DNA from: Ensifer adhaerens
GTDB lineage: Bacteria > Pseudomonadota > Alphaproteobacteria > Rhizobiales > Rhizobiaceae
Assembly (NCBI RefSeq): GCF_013283195.1
Contig: NZ_JABEKT010000002.1
Location: forward strand, 992,001-1,056,000
Direction of reading: 5' to 3'
Length of the DNA stretch: 64,000 bases
Positions 19,082-27,679 of the stretch are shown in pieces. How positions within the stretch are numbered: the stretch's first letter is position 1; every line of letters begins with the position of its first letter. A program made the translations under genes and the position numbers. The notes under the pieces were generated by a model, which did not search any database, had not been told where the DNA came from, and saw only the letters and a program-made list of their open reading frames with translations.

Positions 19082-20254
19082 ATGAAACAGACTTTACTGG
19101 CTGCGCTTGCAGCCCTGGCAATGAGTGGCGCTGCCTATGCCGACACGATCAAGATCGGTGTCGTCGGACCGTTTTCCGGTCCCTTCGCGCTGCAGGGCAA
19201 GAACTTCAAGGCGGGCATCGACGCCTATATGGCGGTGAACGGCAGCAAGGTCGGCGACGATGACATCGAGATCATCTATCGCGACGTGCCGCAGGCCGAT
19301 CCGGCGCAGTCCAAGGCGCTAGCACAGGAACTGGTGGTGAAGGAAGGCGTGCAGTATCTGGCCGGCTTCTATTTCACACCCGACGCAATGGCGGTGACCC
19401 CACTGCTTGAACAGGCAAACGTGCCGTTGGTGATCATGAACGCGGCGACCTCGGCGATCGTGACCAAGAGCCCGCTGGTGGTGCGCACCTCGTTTACCAC
19501 CTGGCAAACCTCGACGCCGATCGCCAAGGTGGCGAAGGATGCCGGCGTCTCCAAAGTCATCTCCGTTGTCAGCGACTATGGCCCCGGTGTCGATGCTGAA
19601 AATGCCTTCAAGGCAGGCTTCGAAGCGGCCGGCGGCCAGGTTGTCGAGGCGATCCGCATGCCGCTTGCCACCAACGACTTCTCGCCGATCATGCAGCGCA
19701 TCAAGGATTCCGGCGCCGAGGGCGTTTTTGCCTTCCTGCCGTCGGGGCCCACCACGCTCGGCTTCGTCAAGGCCTATAACGAAAACGGCTTGAAGAGCGG
19801 CGGTATCAAGTTCTTCGCACCGGGCGACCTGACGCAGGAGTCCGATCTGCCCGCGCTCGGCGAAGCGGCACTCGGGATCCAGACGACATTCCACTACGCC
19901 GTGTCGCACGATAGTCCTGAGAACAAGGCTTTCGTCGAGGCCGCTTCGAAGGCGATCGGCAATCCGGCCGAACTCTCGTTCCCGTCAGTCGGCGCCTATG
20001 ACGGCATGCATGTCATCTACAAGATGATCGAGGCCACTGGCGGCGAGCAGGACGCGCAGAAGGCGGTCGACGCAGTCAAGGGCCTTGCCTGGACCAGCCC
20101 GAGGGGGCCGGTTTCCATCGATGCCGAATCGCGGCACATCACGCAGAACATCTATCTGCGCGAAGTCGCCAAGGCCGATGACGGCACCTACTACAACAAG
20201 GAGGTTCAAACCTTCGAGAAGCAGGGCGACCCCGGCCTCGCAGCGCTGAAGTAG
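19082..20254 (+). CDS. Branched-chain-type ABC transporter periplasmic binding protein
   Basis: A 390-aa LivK-like (Peripla_BP_6) protein. It has a Sec signal peptide (Met-Lys-Gln-Thr-Leu-Leu-Ala-Ala, cleavage after Ala-Tyr-Ala at about residue 20) and the class I binding fold beginning Ile-Lys-Ile-Gly-Val-Val-Gly-Pro-Phe-Ser-Gly-Pro. Ligand cannot be told: this family binds branched-chain amino acids, urea, amides and aromatic acids. GGGAGG precedes ATG 19082. Followed by a strong hairpin and then permeases and ATPases of the same system. Confidence 0.9.
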   Translation: MKQTLLAALAALAMSGAAYADTIKIGVVGPFSGPFALQGKNFKAGIDAYMAVNGSKVGDDDIEIIYRDVPQADPAQSKALAQELVVKEGVQYLAGFYFTPDAMAVTPLLEQANVPLVIMNAATSAIVTKSPLVVRTSFTTWQTSTPIAKVAKDAGVSKVISVVSDYGPGVDAENAFKAGFEAAGGQVVEAIRMPLATNDFSPIMQRIKDSGAEGVFAFLPSGPTTLGFVKAYNENGLKSGGIKFFAPGDLTQESDLPALGEAALGIQTTFHYAVSHDSPENKAFVEAASKAIGNPAELSFPSVGAYDGMHVIYKMIEATGGEQDAQKAVDAVKGLAWTSPRGPVSIDAESRHITQNIYLREVAKADDGTYYNKEVQTFEKQGDPGLAALK

Positions 20255-20261
20255 CTGCTTT

Positions 20262-20298
20262 GGCACTCAGGGCGGCGGTCTTCGCTGCCCTGAGTGCC
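20262..20298 (+). terminator. Intercistronic hairpin after the binding-protein gene
   Basis: GGCACTCAGGGC (20262-20273) pairs perfectly with GCCCTGAGTGCC (20287-20298), a 12-bp stem 7 bases after the stop, without a T-tract. Such structures after binding-protein genes usually stabilise the upstream mRNA and attenuate downstream expression. The remaining bases to 20553 (299-base gap to livH) hold nothing else that I recognise. Confidence 0.6.
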
Positions 20299-20553
20299 CG
20301 CAAAATTCCGGCGGTTGGCGCCTTGGGCGAACCGGACGGCCCCAGCAATTCCGGGAAAAGTACGAAGCGGTTTTCCGGCGGGAAATGTGTAAAGCTGCGG
20401 CCCATCTCCTGAAATGGTGCTACGAGCTTTCCATCCTGGCGCGCCCGACATAGAGCGTTGGATGGCTTCGGACCGTCAGGCGGGCGGTGATTGTCGGGCT
20501 CGTCTCGCTGGCCATCCCGCTGAAAGCGATAACGAAAGGCATAGGATAGCTCC

Positions 20554-21420
20554 ATGCAAACAGTTCTCAGCATCGCGATCGATGCCCTTGCCTACGGCAT
20601 GGTGCTCTTCGTCATCTCCATCGGGCTTTCGGTGACCATGGGGCTGATGCGCGTCGTCAATCTGGCCCATGGCGCCTTTGCCATGATCGGCGGTTATATC
20701 GCCTCCTATGCGGCGCGCGATCTGGGCTTGGCCTATGGTTTTGCCATCGTGCTTGCCGTCTTCGGCACGATCCTGATCGCCATTCCGATCGAGCGCCTGC
20801 TTTACCGCCGGATCTACGGTGCCCCGGAACTGACCCAGGTGCTGATGACCATCGGCATTACTTTCTGCATCATCGGCATCGCCAATTATGTCTTCGGCCC
20901 GACGCTGAAGACAGTGCCGCTGCCGGCGCAACTGCAGGGCTCGGTCGATCTCGGCTTCCGCGCCATCGCCACGCACCGGCTGTTTGCGATCCTTTGCGGT
21001 CTCGCCGTGGCGCTCGCCCTCTGGTACGCAATCGAAAGAACCGCCTTCGGCGTGAAGCTACGCGCCTCAGTCGACAATGCGGCGATGGCCGCAGCGCTCG
21101 GGGTGCGCACCGAAATCGTCTACGCCGTGAGCTTTGCTGTGGCCGTCGGCCTTGCCGCCTTCGGCGGGGTTGTCGGTGCCGAGCTTCTTCCGGTCGAACC
21201 CTATTATGCGCTGCGCTACATGGTGACATTTCTGGTCGTCGTGTCGGTCGGCGGTGCCGGTTCGATCCCCGGCGCGCTCACGGCCTGCCTGCTGCTTGGC
21301 GGCATCGATACGACCGGCCGCTATCTGATGCCCGAGTTCGGCGAATTCTTCTTCTATCTGGCCGTCATCGCGATCATCTGCGTCTTCCCGCGCGGACTTG
21401 CGGGGAGAGCCAAGGGATGA
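20554..21420 (+). CDS. livH: Branched-chain-type ABC transporter permease (LivH family)
   Basis: A 288-aa inner-membrane permease with about eight hydrophobic segments, beginning Tyr-Gly-Met-Val-Leu-Phe-Val-Ile-Ser-Ile-Gly-Leu-Ser. The family motif Gly-Leu-Met-Arg-Val-Val-Asn-Leu-Ala-His-Gly-Ala-Phe is at residues ~30-42, and a Gly-Ala-Gly-Ser-Ile-Pro-Gly-Ala coupling region lies near the C-terminus. It forms the channel with the LivM-like protein, whose start overlaps its stop by 4 bases (ATGA). Symbol indicates family, not a proven substrate. Confidence 0.9.
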   Translation: MQTVLSIAIDALAYGMVLFVISIGLSVTMGLMRVVNLAHGAFAMIGGYIASYAARDLGLAYGFAIVLAVFGTILIAIPIERLLYRRIYGAPELTQVLMTIGITFCIIGIANYVFGPTLKTVPLPAQLQGSVDLGFRAIATHRLFAILCGLAVALALWYAIERTAFGVKLRASVDNAAMAAALGVRTEIVYAVSFAVAVGLAAFGGVVGAELLPVEPYYALRYMVTFLVVVSVGGAGSIPGALTACLLLGGIDTTGRYLMPEFGEFFFYLAVIAIICVFPRGLAGRAKG

Positions 21421-22421
21421 CCATGACCACCACCAACGAGATGATCGGACAGACATTGGCCAAGCGCCGCTTCGCGGGAGGTGACCTGATCGGCCTTGGC
21501 GTCATATTGGCGCTCGCCGTCATCGGCTACTTCCTGTTTCCCAACAATCTGGCGCTGCTGACGCGCATCATCGCGATCGCGCTTCTGGTACTCTCACTCG
21601 ATCTCGTCACAGGCTATTGCGGGGTGGCGACGCTGGGGCACGCCGCACTCTTCGGCGCCGGTGCCTATGCCGCGGGGATCGCGTCGGCGCACTACGGCAT
21701 CAACGATCCGATCGGCATGCTCGCCTTCGGCATCGCCGCCGGCGCCATTGCCGGCCTGATCTGTGGCGCCGTGATCCTGCGCGCCCATGGTCTGCCTCAA
21801 CTTGTGCTGTCCATTGCGCTCATTCACCTCTTCCATGAGTTCGCCAACAAGGCCTCCTCCTGGACCGGTGGTAGCGATGGCCTGTCCGGCATCGCGCCAA
21901 GTGCGCTCATCGGTCTCTACGAATTCGACCTCTGGGGGCGCACGGCTTACGTCTTCGGTGTCGTGCTGCTCGTAATTGTCTTCGCCATTTTGCGGCTGAT
22001 CGTGCGTTCACCGTTCGGCATGCTCTGCCGGGCGATCAAGGAAGACCCGATCCGCATCCGCTCGATGGGCGCATCGCCCAAGGCAGCCTTGATGAAGATG
22101 TATGTCATCTCCGGCGCCGTCGCCGGCGTCGGCGGGGCGCTCAATGCGATCTCGACGCAGGTGGTCGGCCTCGACAGCCTGTCCTTCACCATGTCGGCAG
22201 AAAGCCTGGTCATGCTGGTGCTCGGTGGGACCGGTTCGCTCTTCGGCGCGCTGACGGGGACCATCGTCTTCATGTTCTTCGAAGATGTGGTTTCCGCCGC
22301 AAACCCGTTCCACTGGCTGACCATGGTCGGCGCGCTGTTGATTGCGGTCGTCCTCTTCGCGCCGAAGGGACTTTACGGAACGGCCGCCGCCTTCGTTGCC
22401 CGCCGCCGGGAGGCAAAGTGA
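21417..22421 (+). CDS. livM: Branched-chain-type ABC transporter permease (LivM family)
   Basis: A 334-aa inner-membrane permease starting at ATG 21417 (a second ATG at 21423 is possible); the longer open frame from 20994 is antisense-like overlap with livH and is discounted. About ten hydrophobic segments, with Asp-Leu-Val-Thr-Gly-Tyr-Cys-Gly-Val-Ala-Thr-Leu-Gly-His-Ala-Ala-Leu-Phe-Gly, the LivM-family version of the permease motif. A later cytoplasmic loop carries Ala-Ile-Lys-Glu-Asp-Pro-Ile-Arg-Ile-Arg. Stop overlaps the livG start (TGATG). Confidence 0.9.
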   Translation: MTMTTTNEMIGQTLAKRRFAGGDLIGLGVILALAVIGYFLFPNNLALLTRIIAIALLVLSLDLVTGYCGVATLGHAALFGAGAYAAGIASAHYGINDPIGMLAFGIAAGAIAGLICGAVILRAHGLPQLVLSIALIHLFHEFANKASSWTGGSDGLSGIAPSALIGLYEFDLWGRTAYVFGVVLLVIVFAILRLIVRSPFGMLCRAIKEDPIRIRSMGASPKAALMKMYVISGAVAGVGGALNAISTQVVGLDSLSFTMSAESLVMLVLGGTGSLFGALTGTIVFMFFEDVVSAANPFHWLTMVGALLIAVVLFAPKGLYGTAAAFVARRREAK

Positions 22422-23185
22422 TGCAGCCGATCTTCGAAGTTCGCAATTTGAAGCGCGCCTTTGGCGGGCTTGCCGTCACCAACGACGTCAGTCTCAGCAT
22501 GGCGCCCGGCGATCGTGTCGCGCTGATCGGCCCGAACGGCGCCGGCAAGACGACGTTCGTCAATCTGGTGACTGGCAATCTGGCGCCCGATTCCGGCGAG
22601 GTTCGTCTTGGCGGTGAAGCGGTCACCGGCATCGACGCCATTGGCCGGGTGAGGAGGGGGCTCGTGCGCTCCTTCCAGGTCACGCGGCTCTTTCTCGACA
22701 TGACGCCGGCCGAGCATGTGGCGCTTGCAGTCTTGCAGCGCGACGGTCGGTCCGGCCGCCTGTTCGGCAACTTCCTCGCCATGCCCGATGTGATGGATGA
22801 GGTGGGCCAGTTGCTCGGCAAGCTCGGGCTTCGCGATCTGATGCACCGCAAGGTCAGCGAGATCGCCTATGGCCAGCAGCGCCTGCTGGAGATCGCCGTG
22901 GCGCTCGCTTTGAGGCCGAAGGTTCTTCTGCTCGACGAGCCGGCGGCCGGCGTGCCGCAGAGCGACACCGGACGTATCGAGCAGGCGCTTGCCGACCTGC
23001 CGGCCGATCTCGCCGTGTTGATGATCGAGCACGACATGGATCTGGTCTTCCGCTTTGCCAAGCGCGTCGTCGTCCTTGCCGCCGGCGCCATCATTTTCGA
23101 CGGCTCGCCGTCTGACGTCACCCAGGATCCACGGGTGCGAGAAGCCTATCTGGGGAGCTACGCCAATGCCAGCCACGCCGCTTGA
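22421..23185 (+). CDS. livG: Branched-chain-type ABC transporter ATPase (LivG family)
   Basis: A 254-aa ATPase. Walker A is Gly-Pro-Asn-Gly-Ala-Gly-Lys-Thr-Thr; the signature is Ile-Ala-Tyr-Gly-Gln-Gln-Arg (LSYGQQR in most homologues); Walker B is Val-Leu-Leu-Leu-Asp-Glu-Pro; the H-loop His follows in Met-Ile-Glu-His-Asp-Met-Asp. Start ATG 22421 overlaps the livM stop; GGGAGG is just upstream. Pairs with the LivF-like ATPase whose gene overlaps its 3' end by 20 bases. Confidence 0.9.
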   Translation: MQPIFEVRNLKRAFGGLAVTNDVSLSMAPGDRVALIGPNGAGKTTFVNLVTGNLAPDSGEVRLGGEAVTGIDAIGRVRRGLVRSFQVTRLFLDMTPAEHVALAVLQRDGRSGRLFGNFLAMPDVMDEVGQLLGKLGLRDLMHRKVSEIAYGQQRLLEIAVALALRPKVLLLDEPAAGVPQSDTGRIEQALADLPADLAVLMIEHDMDLVFRFAKRVVVLAAGAIIFDGSPSDVTQDPRVREAYLGSYANASHAA

Positions 23186-23882
23186 GGTGGAAAACCTGTC
23201 GGCCGGTTATGGTCCGACGCGAGTGCTCGAAGGCATCTCGTTCTCGGTTCCAGCGGGTGCGCGCCTTGCTGTTCTCGGCCGCAATGGCATGGGCAAGACG
23301 ACGCTGCTTGCAACATTGGCCGGCCAGACGAAGCGTTATGACGGTCGCATTCGCTTAGGCGATACGGATGTGACGGCGCTGCCAAGCGCCACACGTGCGC
23401 GCAAGGGCCTGGGCTTCGTGCCGCAGGCGCGCTGCGTGTTTCCGACGCTGACGGTCGAGGAAAACCTGTTCGTCGGCCTCAAGGACCGGCCGAAGGCCGC
23501 ACTGCAGGAGGCTTACGACATGTTTCCACGGCTTCACGAACGGCGGCGGAATCTCGGCAGCCAGCTTTCCGGCGGCGAACAGCAGATGCTGTCGACGGCG
23601 CGCTCGATCCTTGGTCGTCCTTCCGTCCTGTTGCTGGATGAGCCGCTGGAGGGTCTGGCGCCGGTCATCTGCGAAGAGCTGATGAAGGCCTTTGCGGAGC
23701 TTGCGAAGACCGGCGACATGACGATCGTGCTGGTCGAGCAACGCATCCAGAGTGCGCTCGACTTTGCTGATCAGGTCATCGTGCTGGAGCGCGGACGTGT
23801 TGCCTGGGCAGGCACGCCCGAGGCGCTTTCTGGCGACGATGATGCCGTCGAGCGATTGCTCGGCGTTGGCGGGCTTCACTGA
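23166..23882 (+). CDS. livF: Branched-chain-type ABC transporter ATPase (LivF family)
   Basis: A 238-aa ATPase starting at ATG 23166 (MPATPLEVENLSAGYG) with GGGGAG eight bases upstream. Walker A Gly-Arg-Asn-Gly-Met-Gly-Lys-Thr-Thr, signature Leu-Ser-Gly-Gly-Glu-Gln-Gln, Walker B Val-Leu-Leu-Leu-Asp-Glu-Pro-Leu-Glu-Gly-Leu. The Leu-Glu-Gly-Leu-Ala-Pro after Walker B is characteristic of LivF. Last gene of the importer operon; no enzyme gene follows, so the substrate is not indicated by context. Confidence 0.9.
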   Translation: MPATPLEVENLSAGYGPTRVLEGISFSVPAGARLAVLGRNGMGKTTLLATLAGQTKRYDGRIRLGDTDVTALPSATRARKGLGFVPQARCVFPTLTVEENLFVGLKDRPKAALQEAYDMFPRLHERRRNLGSQLSGGEQQMLSTARSILGRPSVLLLDEPLEGLAPVICEELMKAFAELAKTGDMTIVLVEQRIQSALDFADQVIVLERGRVAWAGTPEALSGDDDAVERLLGVGGLH

Positions 23883-23953
23883 GCCAGCGGCGCCGATCTC
23901 TCGTCAGGATCGGACCTGCGCCAAAACGGCGGGCGGGACGGGGCGTTATGAAG

Positions 23954-23972
23954 GCGCCGATCGCATCGGCGC
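23954..23972. terminator. Hairpin between convergent livF and gntR
   Basis: GCGCCGAT (23954-23961) and ATCGGCGC (23965-23972) form a perfect 8-bp stem with a 3-base loop in the gap between convergent genes. There is no T-tract on either side, so termination is only inferred from position. Confidence 0.35.
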
Positions 23973-24040
23973 ACCCGCCACGGGCGTTAACGCGAGGCGC
24001 GCTCAGGTCTGGATAGATCGGCGATAGTGCGCTGTTGCCG

Positions 24041-24730
24041 TTAAACTGACGCCCGCACGCGCTCCCAGGCGTTCATCAGGTGCCGCCCCAACACTTCGGA
24101 AAGCTTGACCTTGTCGCGTGCCTCGAGCGCGACGATCATTTCGTCGTGCTCGGCGACGGCAGCTGCCCATTTCTCCGGGCCTTCGTGACCGATGAAGCGA
24201 ATGCGCTTCAGTCGGGTCTGCAGGACGCCATGCATGTCGGCAAGCGCTGCATTTTCGGCGAGCTGGACGATCGCCGAATGGATCTGCTGGTTGAGCTTGT
24301 AGTATTGCAGCCGGTCGCCGATCTTGTAGCGGCGGACCATCTCGTCATGCAGCGCACGCACTTCGGCAATGCCGGCGTCGCTTGCCGCGTCGCAGGCGAG
24401 CCTGCCCGCAAGCTCCTCCAGCGTCTGCAGCACGGTCAACATGTCGTGCACGTCCTTGGCGCTGAAGCGCTTCACGACGGCGCCGCGGCTGGGCACGAGC
24501 TCGACCAAGCCTTCGCTCGCCAGATACTTGATGGCTTCACGCAAGGGCGTGCGCGAGACGCCGAGCTGTTCGCCGAGCTGACCTTCATGCAGGCGCGTGC
24601 CTGGCGACAGATCGCCTTCGATGATCATGTCGCGCAGGTGACTGACCAGCGTGTCATGCAGAGCCGTGCGCCTGATCGGGCCGGGGCCGCCGTCGGCGCG
24701 TCTCTCCAATGGTGTGATTTCGTTCATCAT
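24041..24730 (-). CDS. GntR-family (FCD domain) regulator of the pdxA2/tct operon
   Basis: A 229-aa FadR-subfamily regulator: N-terminal winged HTH at residues ~25-90 (Leu-Gly-Glu-Gln-Leu-Gly-Val-Ser-Arg-Thr-Pro-Leu-Arg-Glu-Ala) and an alpha-helical FCD effector domain with metal-binding-type histidines (His in Gln-Gln-Ile-His, Ala-Glu-His-Asp and Gly-Arg-His-Leu-Met). It diverges from the pdxA2-tctCBA operon and an inverted repeat lies between them, so it is probably the substrate-responsive repressor of that operon. Start may be 24730 or the next codon (24727). Confidence 0.88.
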   Translation of the reverse strand: MMNEITPLERRADGGPGPIRRTALHDTLVSHLRDMIIEGDLSPGTRLHEGQLGEQLGVSRTPLREAIKYLASEGLVELVPSRGAVVKRFSAKDVHDMLTVLQTLEELAGRLACDAASDAGIAEVRALHDEMVRRYKIGDRLQYYKLNQQIHSAIVQLAENAALADMHGVLQTRLKRIRFIGHEGPEKWAAAVAEHDEMIVALEARDKVKLSEVLGRHLMNAWERVRASV

Positions 24731-24840
24731 TTCGCTTCTGCGTTTGGCGGCCGCGTGTCGGCCGTCCGTTCCCCGTGCGTGCCGATTGAATCAGCACTGT
24801 CTGATTGAAGCATGGAGGCAGGGCAGGTCGTCGTCAACAG

Positions 24841-24883
24841 AAAATGCTGCATACAGAATACAAAAGACTTGATGCAGAATTTT
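24841..24883. promoter_or_regulatory. Inverted repeat upstream of pdxA2, candidate GntR operator
   Basis: AAAATGCTGCAT (24841-24852) and ATGCAGAATTTT (24872-24883) are inverted copies with 11 of 12 positions matching and a 19-base spacer, located about 50-90 bases upstream of the pdxA2 start. Binding by the divergent GntR protein is inferred from position only. Confidence 0.45.
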
Positions 24884-24932
24884 GAATAACGTATGACAGC
24901 CGTCGAAAAGCATGAAGTGGAGGACATCTCAC

Positions 24933-25976
24933 ATGACGACCAATGGTGCTGCCGCGAACGGCGCGCGTCCTGTCATCGCGCTTGCCATGGGCGATCCCGC
25001 CGGCATCAGCCCCGAGCTGACCGCGCGGCTGCTGGCCCTTCCCGAGATCAAGGAAGCCGCCCACATCATCACGATCGGCGATCGCCGCATTCTGGATGAA
25101 GGCGCCAAGGCTGCCGGCCTGACGCTTGATCTCGAGCCCTCGACGCTCGAGGATCTCGACAAGGCCGGAACCGCTCGCCACGTGTTCGTCGACCTCGGCC
25201 ATCTCGATCCGGCAGATGTCGACCGCGGCGAAGCGACGCTTGCTGGCGGGACGTTCGCCACGCGCAACTTCCGCACGGCTCTGGAGCTGGCGCATGCCGG
25301 CAAGGCTGAAGCCGTCTGCTTCACGCCCTTCAACAAGAAGGCCATGCGCTTTGCCTATCCGGGCTATGACGACGAAATCCGCTTCGTCGCCGACGTGCTT
25401 GGTTTCACCGGCAAGGTTCGCGAATTCAATGTTCTGGAGAAGGTCTGGAATGCGCGCGTCACCTCGCATATCCCGCTGAAGGAAGTGGCCGACAACCTTT
25501 CGATCGAAGGCATCATCGCCGAGCTCGAGCTCACCCGCGCCTGCCTCAAGGAAGCCGGTCACGAAGACGCCAAGATCGCTGTTGCCGGTCTCAATCCGCA
25601 TGCCGGCGACGGCGGAAGCTTCGGTATGGAAGAGATCGACATTATCGAGCCGGCGGTCGCGAAGGCCAAAGCGCTCGGCTTCAATGTCGATGGTCCGTTC
25701 CCGGCCGACACGGTTTTCGGTCGTGCGCTCAAGGAGGGCTACAACGCCGTCCTGACCATGTACCACGACCAGGGCCAGATCGCGATGAAGCTCATGGGCT
25801 TTGACAAGGGTGTGACGATGATGGGCGGCCTGCCGTTCGCGCTCTGCACCCCGGCGCACGGCACCGCCTACGATATCGCCGGCAAGGGCATCGCCGATGT
25901 CGGTGCCAGCCGCGAGGCGCTTCTGCTCGCAGTTCGCATGGCGAAGAAAAAGGCTGCCCTCAAGGCTGCCGCCTGA
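24933..25976 (+). CDS. pdxA2: PdxA2-type 4-phospho-sugar-acid dehydrogenase
   Basis: A 347-aa protein of the PdxA family (NAD-dependent oxidation/decarboxylation of 4-phospho-hydroxyacids). Metal ligands are His179 (Thr-Ser-His-Ile-Pro), His223 (Asn-Pro-His-Ala-Gly-Asp-Gly-Gly) and His278 (Met-Tyr-His-Asp-Gln-Gly-Gln). The C-terminal Thr-Pro-Ala-His-Gly-Thr-Ala-Tyr-Asp-Ile-Ala-Gly-Lys-Gly resembles PdxA2, which acts on 4-phospho-D-threonate/erythronate, rather than pyridoxine PdxA. Context (tripartite carboxylate importer, GntR regulator) agrees with sugar-acid catabolism. Start ATG 24933 is set by GGAGG nine bases upstream. Confidence 0.85.
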   Translation: MTTNGAAANGARPVIALAMGDPAGISPELTARLLALPEIKEAAHIITIGDRRILDEGAKAAGLTLDLEPSTLEDLDKAGTARHVFVDLGHLDPADVDRGEATLAGGTFATRNFRTALELAHAGKAEAVCFTPFNKKAMRFAYPGYDDEIRFVADVLGFTGKVREFNVLEKVWNARVTSHIPLKEVADNLSIEGIIAELELTRACLKEAGHEDAKIAVAGLNPHAGDGGSFGMEEIDIIEPAVAKAKALGFNVDGPFPADTVFGRALKEGYNAVLTMYHDQGQIAMKLMGFDKGVTMMGGLPFALCTPAHGTAYDIAGKGIADVGASREALLLAVRMAKKKAALKAAA

Positions 25977-26050
25977 ATTCGCACGCTTTCAAGCACTACC
26001 GGCGCAGGAGGAGGTCTTGCGCCGTATCTCACCCAATGGGAGGACTAGAT

Positions 26051-27037
26051 ATGAAGAAATCCGTTTCACTCGCATGCATCATGGCAGCCGCATTCGGCGT
26101 TGCTGCTCCGGCCTCGGCTTTCGAGCCCGACCGTCCGGTTGAATTCGTCGTTACGGCCGGCCCGGGCGGCGGCACGGACATCTTCGCCCGCACGATCCAG
26201 GCGATCATCGGCAAGTACGAACTGATGAAGGCGCCTGTTGTCGTCACCAACAAGGGCAGCGCCGGCGGCGCCGAAGGTTTCGTCTACACGGCAACCAACA
26301 AGGGCGACGCCTACAAGCTCGCATTCGGCACCAACAATGCCTACCTGCTGCCCGTTCGCGCCAAGGTGCCCTACAAGGCCGAAGACCTGACGCCGGTTGC
26401 AGCGCTCGCCTCCGACGAGTTCATTCTGTGGGTCAATGGCAAGGCATCGTACGCAACGGCTGCCGACTTTGCCGCCAAGGCCAAGGAAGGCGGACTGAAG
26501 ATCGGCGGAAGCCAGTCGAAGGACGTCGACCAGATCCTGACCTCGATGATCAACGAGGCGACCGGCGCGACCATCAACTACATCCCGTTCAAGAGCGGTG
26601 GCGAAGCGGCTGTACAGCTCGCCGGCGAACACCTTGACGCTAACGTCAACAATCCGAGCGAAAACCTCGGTCAGTGGCAGGCCGGCATGGTCAAGCCGCT
26701 CTGCGTCTTCAAGAGCGTCAAGCTGACGAACGATGCCAAGGTTGCCGGAGACAAGGGCTGGAGCGACATCCCGACCTGCAAGGACTCCGGCATTGCCATC
26801 GACAACTACTCAATGCCGCGCACCGTCTGGCTGCCGGCCGGCGTTGAACCCGATGCGGTCAAGTTCTATGCGGACCTGATGCGCAAGGTTTCCGAAACGC
26901 CGGAGTGGGCGAAGTATCTGGCCGATACCTCGCAGTCTCCTTCCTACATCGCTGGCGACGACTTCAAGGCCGCCATCGAGATGGACGGCGCCGCAGTCGG
27001 CGAAGTTCTGAAGCGCGAAGGCTGGCTCGCCAACTAA
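26051..27037 (+). CDS. tctC: Tripartite tricarboxylate transporter binding protein (TctC family)
   Basis: A 328-aa periplasmic receptor of the TTT/Bug family. The signal peptide runs Met-Lys-Lys-Ser-Val-Ser to Ala-Ser-Ala (residue ~23). The mature protein starts Phe-Glu-Pro-Asp-Arg-Pro-Val-Glu-Phe and has the family's glycine-rich Thr-Ala-Gly-Pro-Gly-Gly-Gly-Thr-Asp. These proteins bind carboxylates; the operon suggests a sugar acid. GGGAGGA precedes ATG 26051. Followed by a large hairpin, then tctB and tctA. Confidence 0.9.
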   Translation: MKKSVSLACIMAAAFGVAAPASAFEPDRPVEFVVTAGPGGGTDIFARTIQAIIGKYELMKAPVVVTNKGSAGGAEGFVYTATNKGDAYKLAFGTNNAYLLPVRAKVPYKAEDLTPVAALASDEFILWVNGKASYATAADFAAKAKEGGLKIGGSQSKDVDQILTSMINEATGATINYIPFKSGGEAAVQLAGEHLDANVNNPSENLGQWQAGMVKPLCVFKSVKLTNDAKVAGDKGWSDIPTCKDSGIAIDNYSMPRTVWLPAGVEPDAVKFYADLMRKVSETPEWAKYLADTSQSPSYIAGDDFKAAIEMDGAAVGEVLKREGWLAN

Positions 27038-27054
27038 AACTGGCGATATATCGG

Positions 27055-27119
27055 GACGGGCGCTTCTGTAGCGCCGCGCGTCAAGTCTGACGCCTACAGG
27101 ATGCTTCAGAGCGCCCGTC
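27055..27119 (+). terminator. Three-tier hairpin between tctC and tctB
   Basis: Nested perfect pairings: GACGGGCGCT (27055-27064) with AGCGCCCGTC (27110-27119); CTGTAG (27066-27071) with CTACAG (27094-27099); GCGTCA (27078-27083) with TGACGC (27088-27093). It starts 17 bases after the tctC stop and has no T-tract. Likely protects tctC mRNA and lowers tctBA expression relative to the binding protein. Confidence 0.6.
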
Positions 27120-27142
27120 AACCGGTTTGAAAGGTCACGATC

Positions 27143-27643
27143 ATGAGTGAGAACAGTGCGAATGGGCTCTCCCGCTTCGCGGTGGAGCTTGGCGTAGCCG
27201 CGTTGACTGGCATCTTTGGCGCCGCCGTCTGCTATGGCGCCTTCGATGTCGGCGCCGGGTGGAGCGATTTTGGCCCCGAGGCTGGCTATTTTCCCTTCTA
27301 CATCGGTGCTCTGATCATCCTGGGAAGCGTCGCGAATGCGATCGGCGCTTTCGTGAAACATCGCGGCACAGGTGACATCTTCATCGACGGTTCCCGTGCC
27401 CGCGTCGTCGCCTCGTTCTTCTTGCCACTTATCGCCTTTGCCGGCGTTTCCGCCTGGCTCGGGCTCTATGTCGGCACTGCCCTCTACATCGCCGGCGCGA
27501 TGCTCTTCCAGGGGCGTTACAAGTGGTGGATCGCGCTGCCGTCAGGCGTTGCCGTTTCGCTCTTCTTCTTCATCGTATTCGAGATCGGCTTCAAGGTTCC
27601 GCTTTTGAAGGGACCGGTCGAGGCCTGGTTCGGGATCTACTGA
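27143..27643 (+). CDS. tctB: Tripartite tricarboxylate transporter small membrane subunit (TctB family)
   Basis: A 166-aa membrane protein with four hydrophobic segments (starting near residues 10, 48, 85 and 130): Val-Ala-Ala-Leu-Thr-Gly-Ile-Phe-Gly-Ala-Ala-Val, Phe-Tyr-Ile-Gly-Ala-Leu-Ile-Ile-Leu-Gly, and others. The Phe-Gly-Pro-Glu-Ala-Gly-Tyr-Phe-Pro-Phe motif between the first two is typical of TctB. Sits between tctC and tctA, as is standard for these importers. Confidence 0.88.
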   Translation: MSENSANGLSRFAVELGVAALTGIFGAAVCYGAFDVGAGWSDFGPEAGYFPFYIGALIILGSVANAIGAFVKHRGTGDIFIDGSRARVVASFFLPLIAFAGVSAWLGLYVGTALYIAGAMLFQGRYKWWIALPSGVAVSLFFFIVFEIGFKVPLLKGPVEAWFGIY

Positions 27644-27679
27644 TCCCGACCTCTTAAAAGTTTCCCCGGGAGGAATGAC

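Noticed and set aside
18568-19083. 171-codon minus-strand frame upstream of the ABC operon
   Set aside because: Cys/Ser/His-scattered translation without secondary-structure pattern; overlaps the leader and the ribosome-binding site of the next gene.
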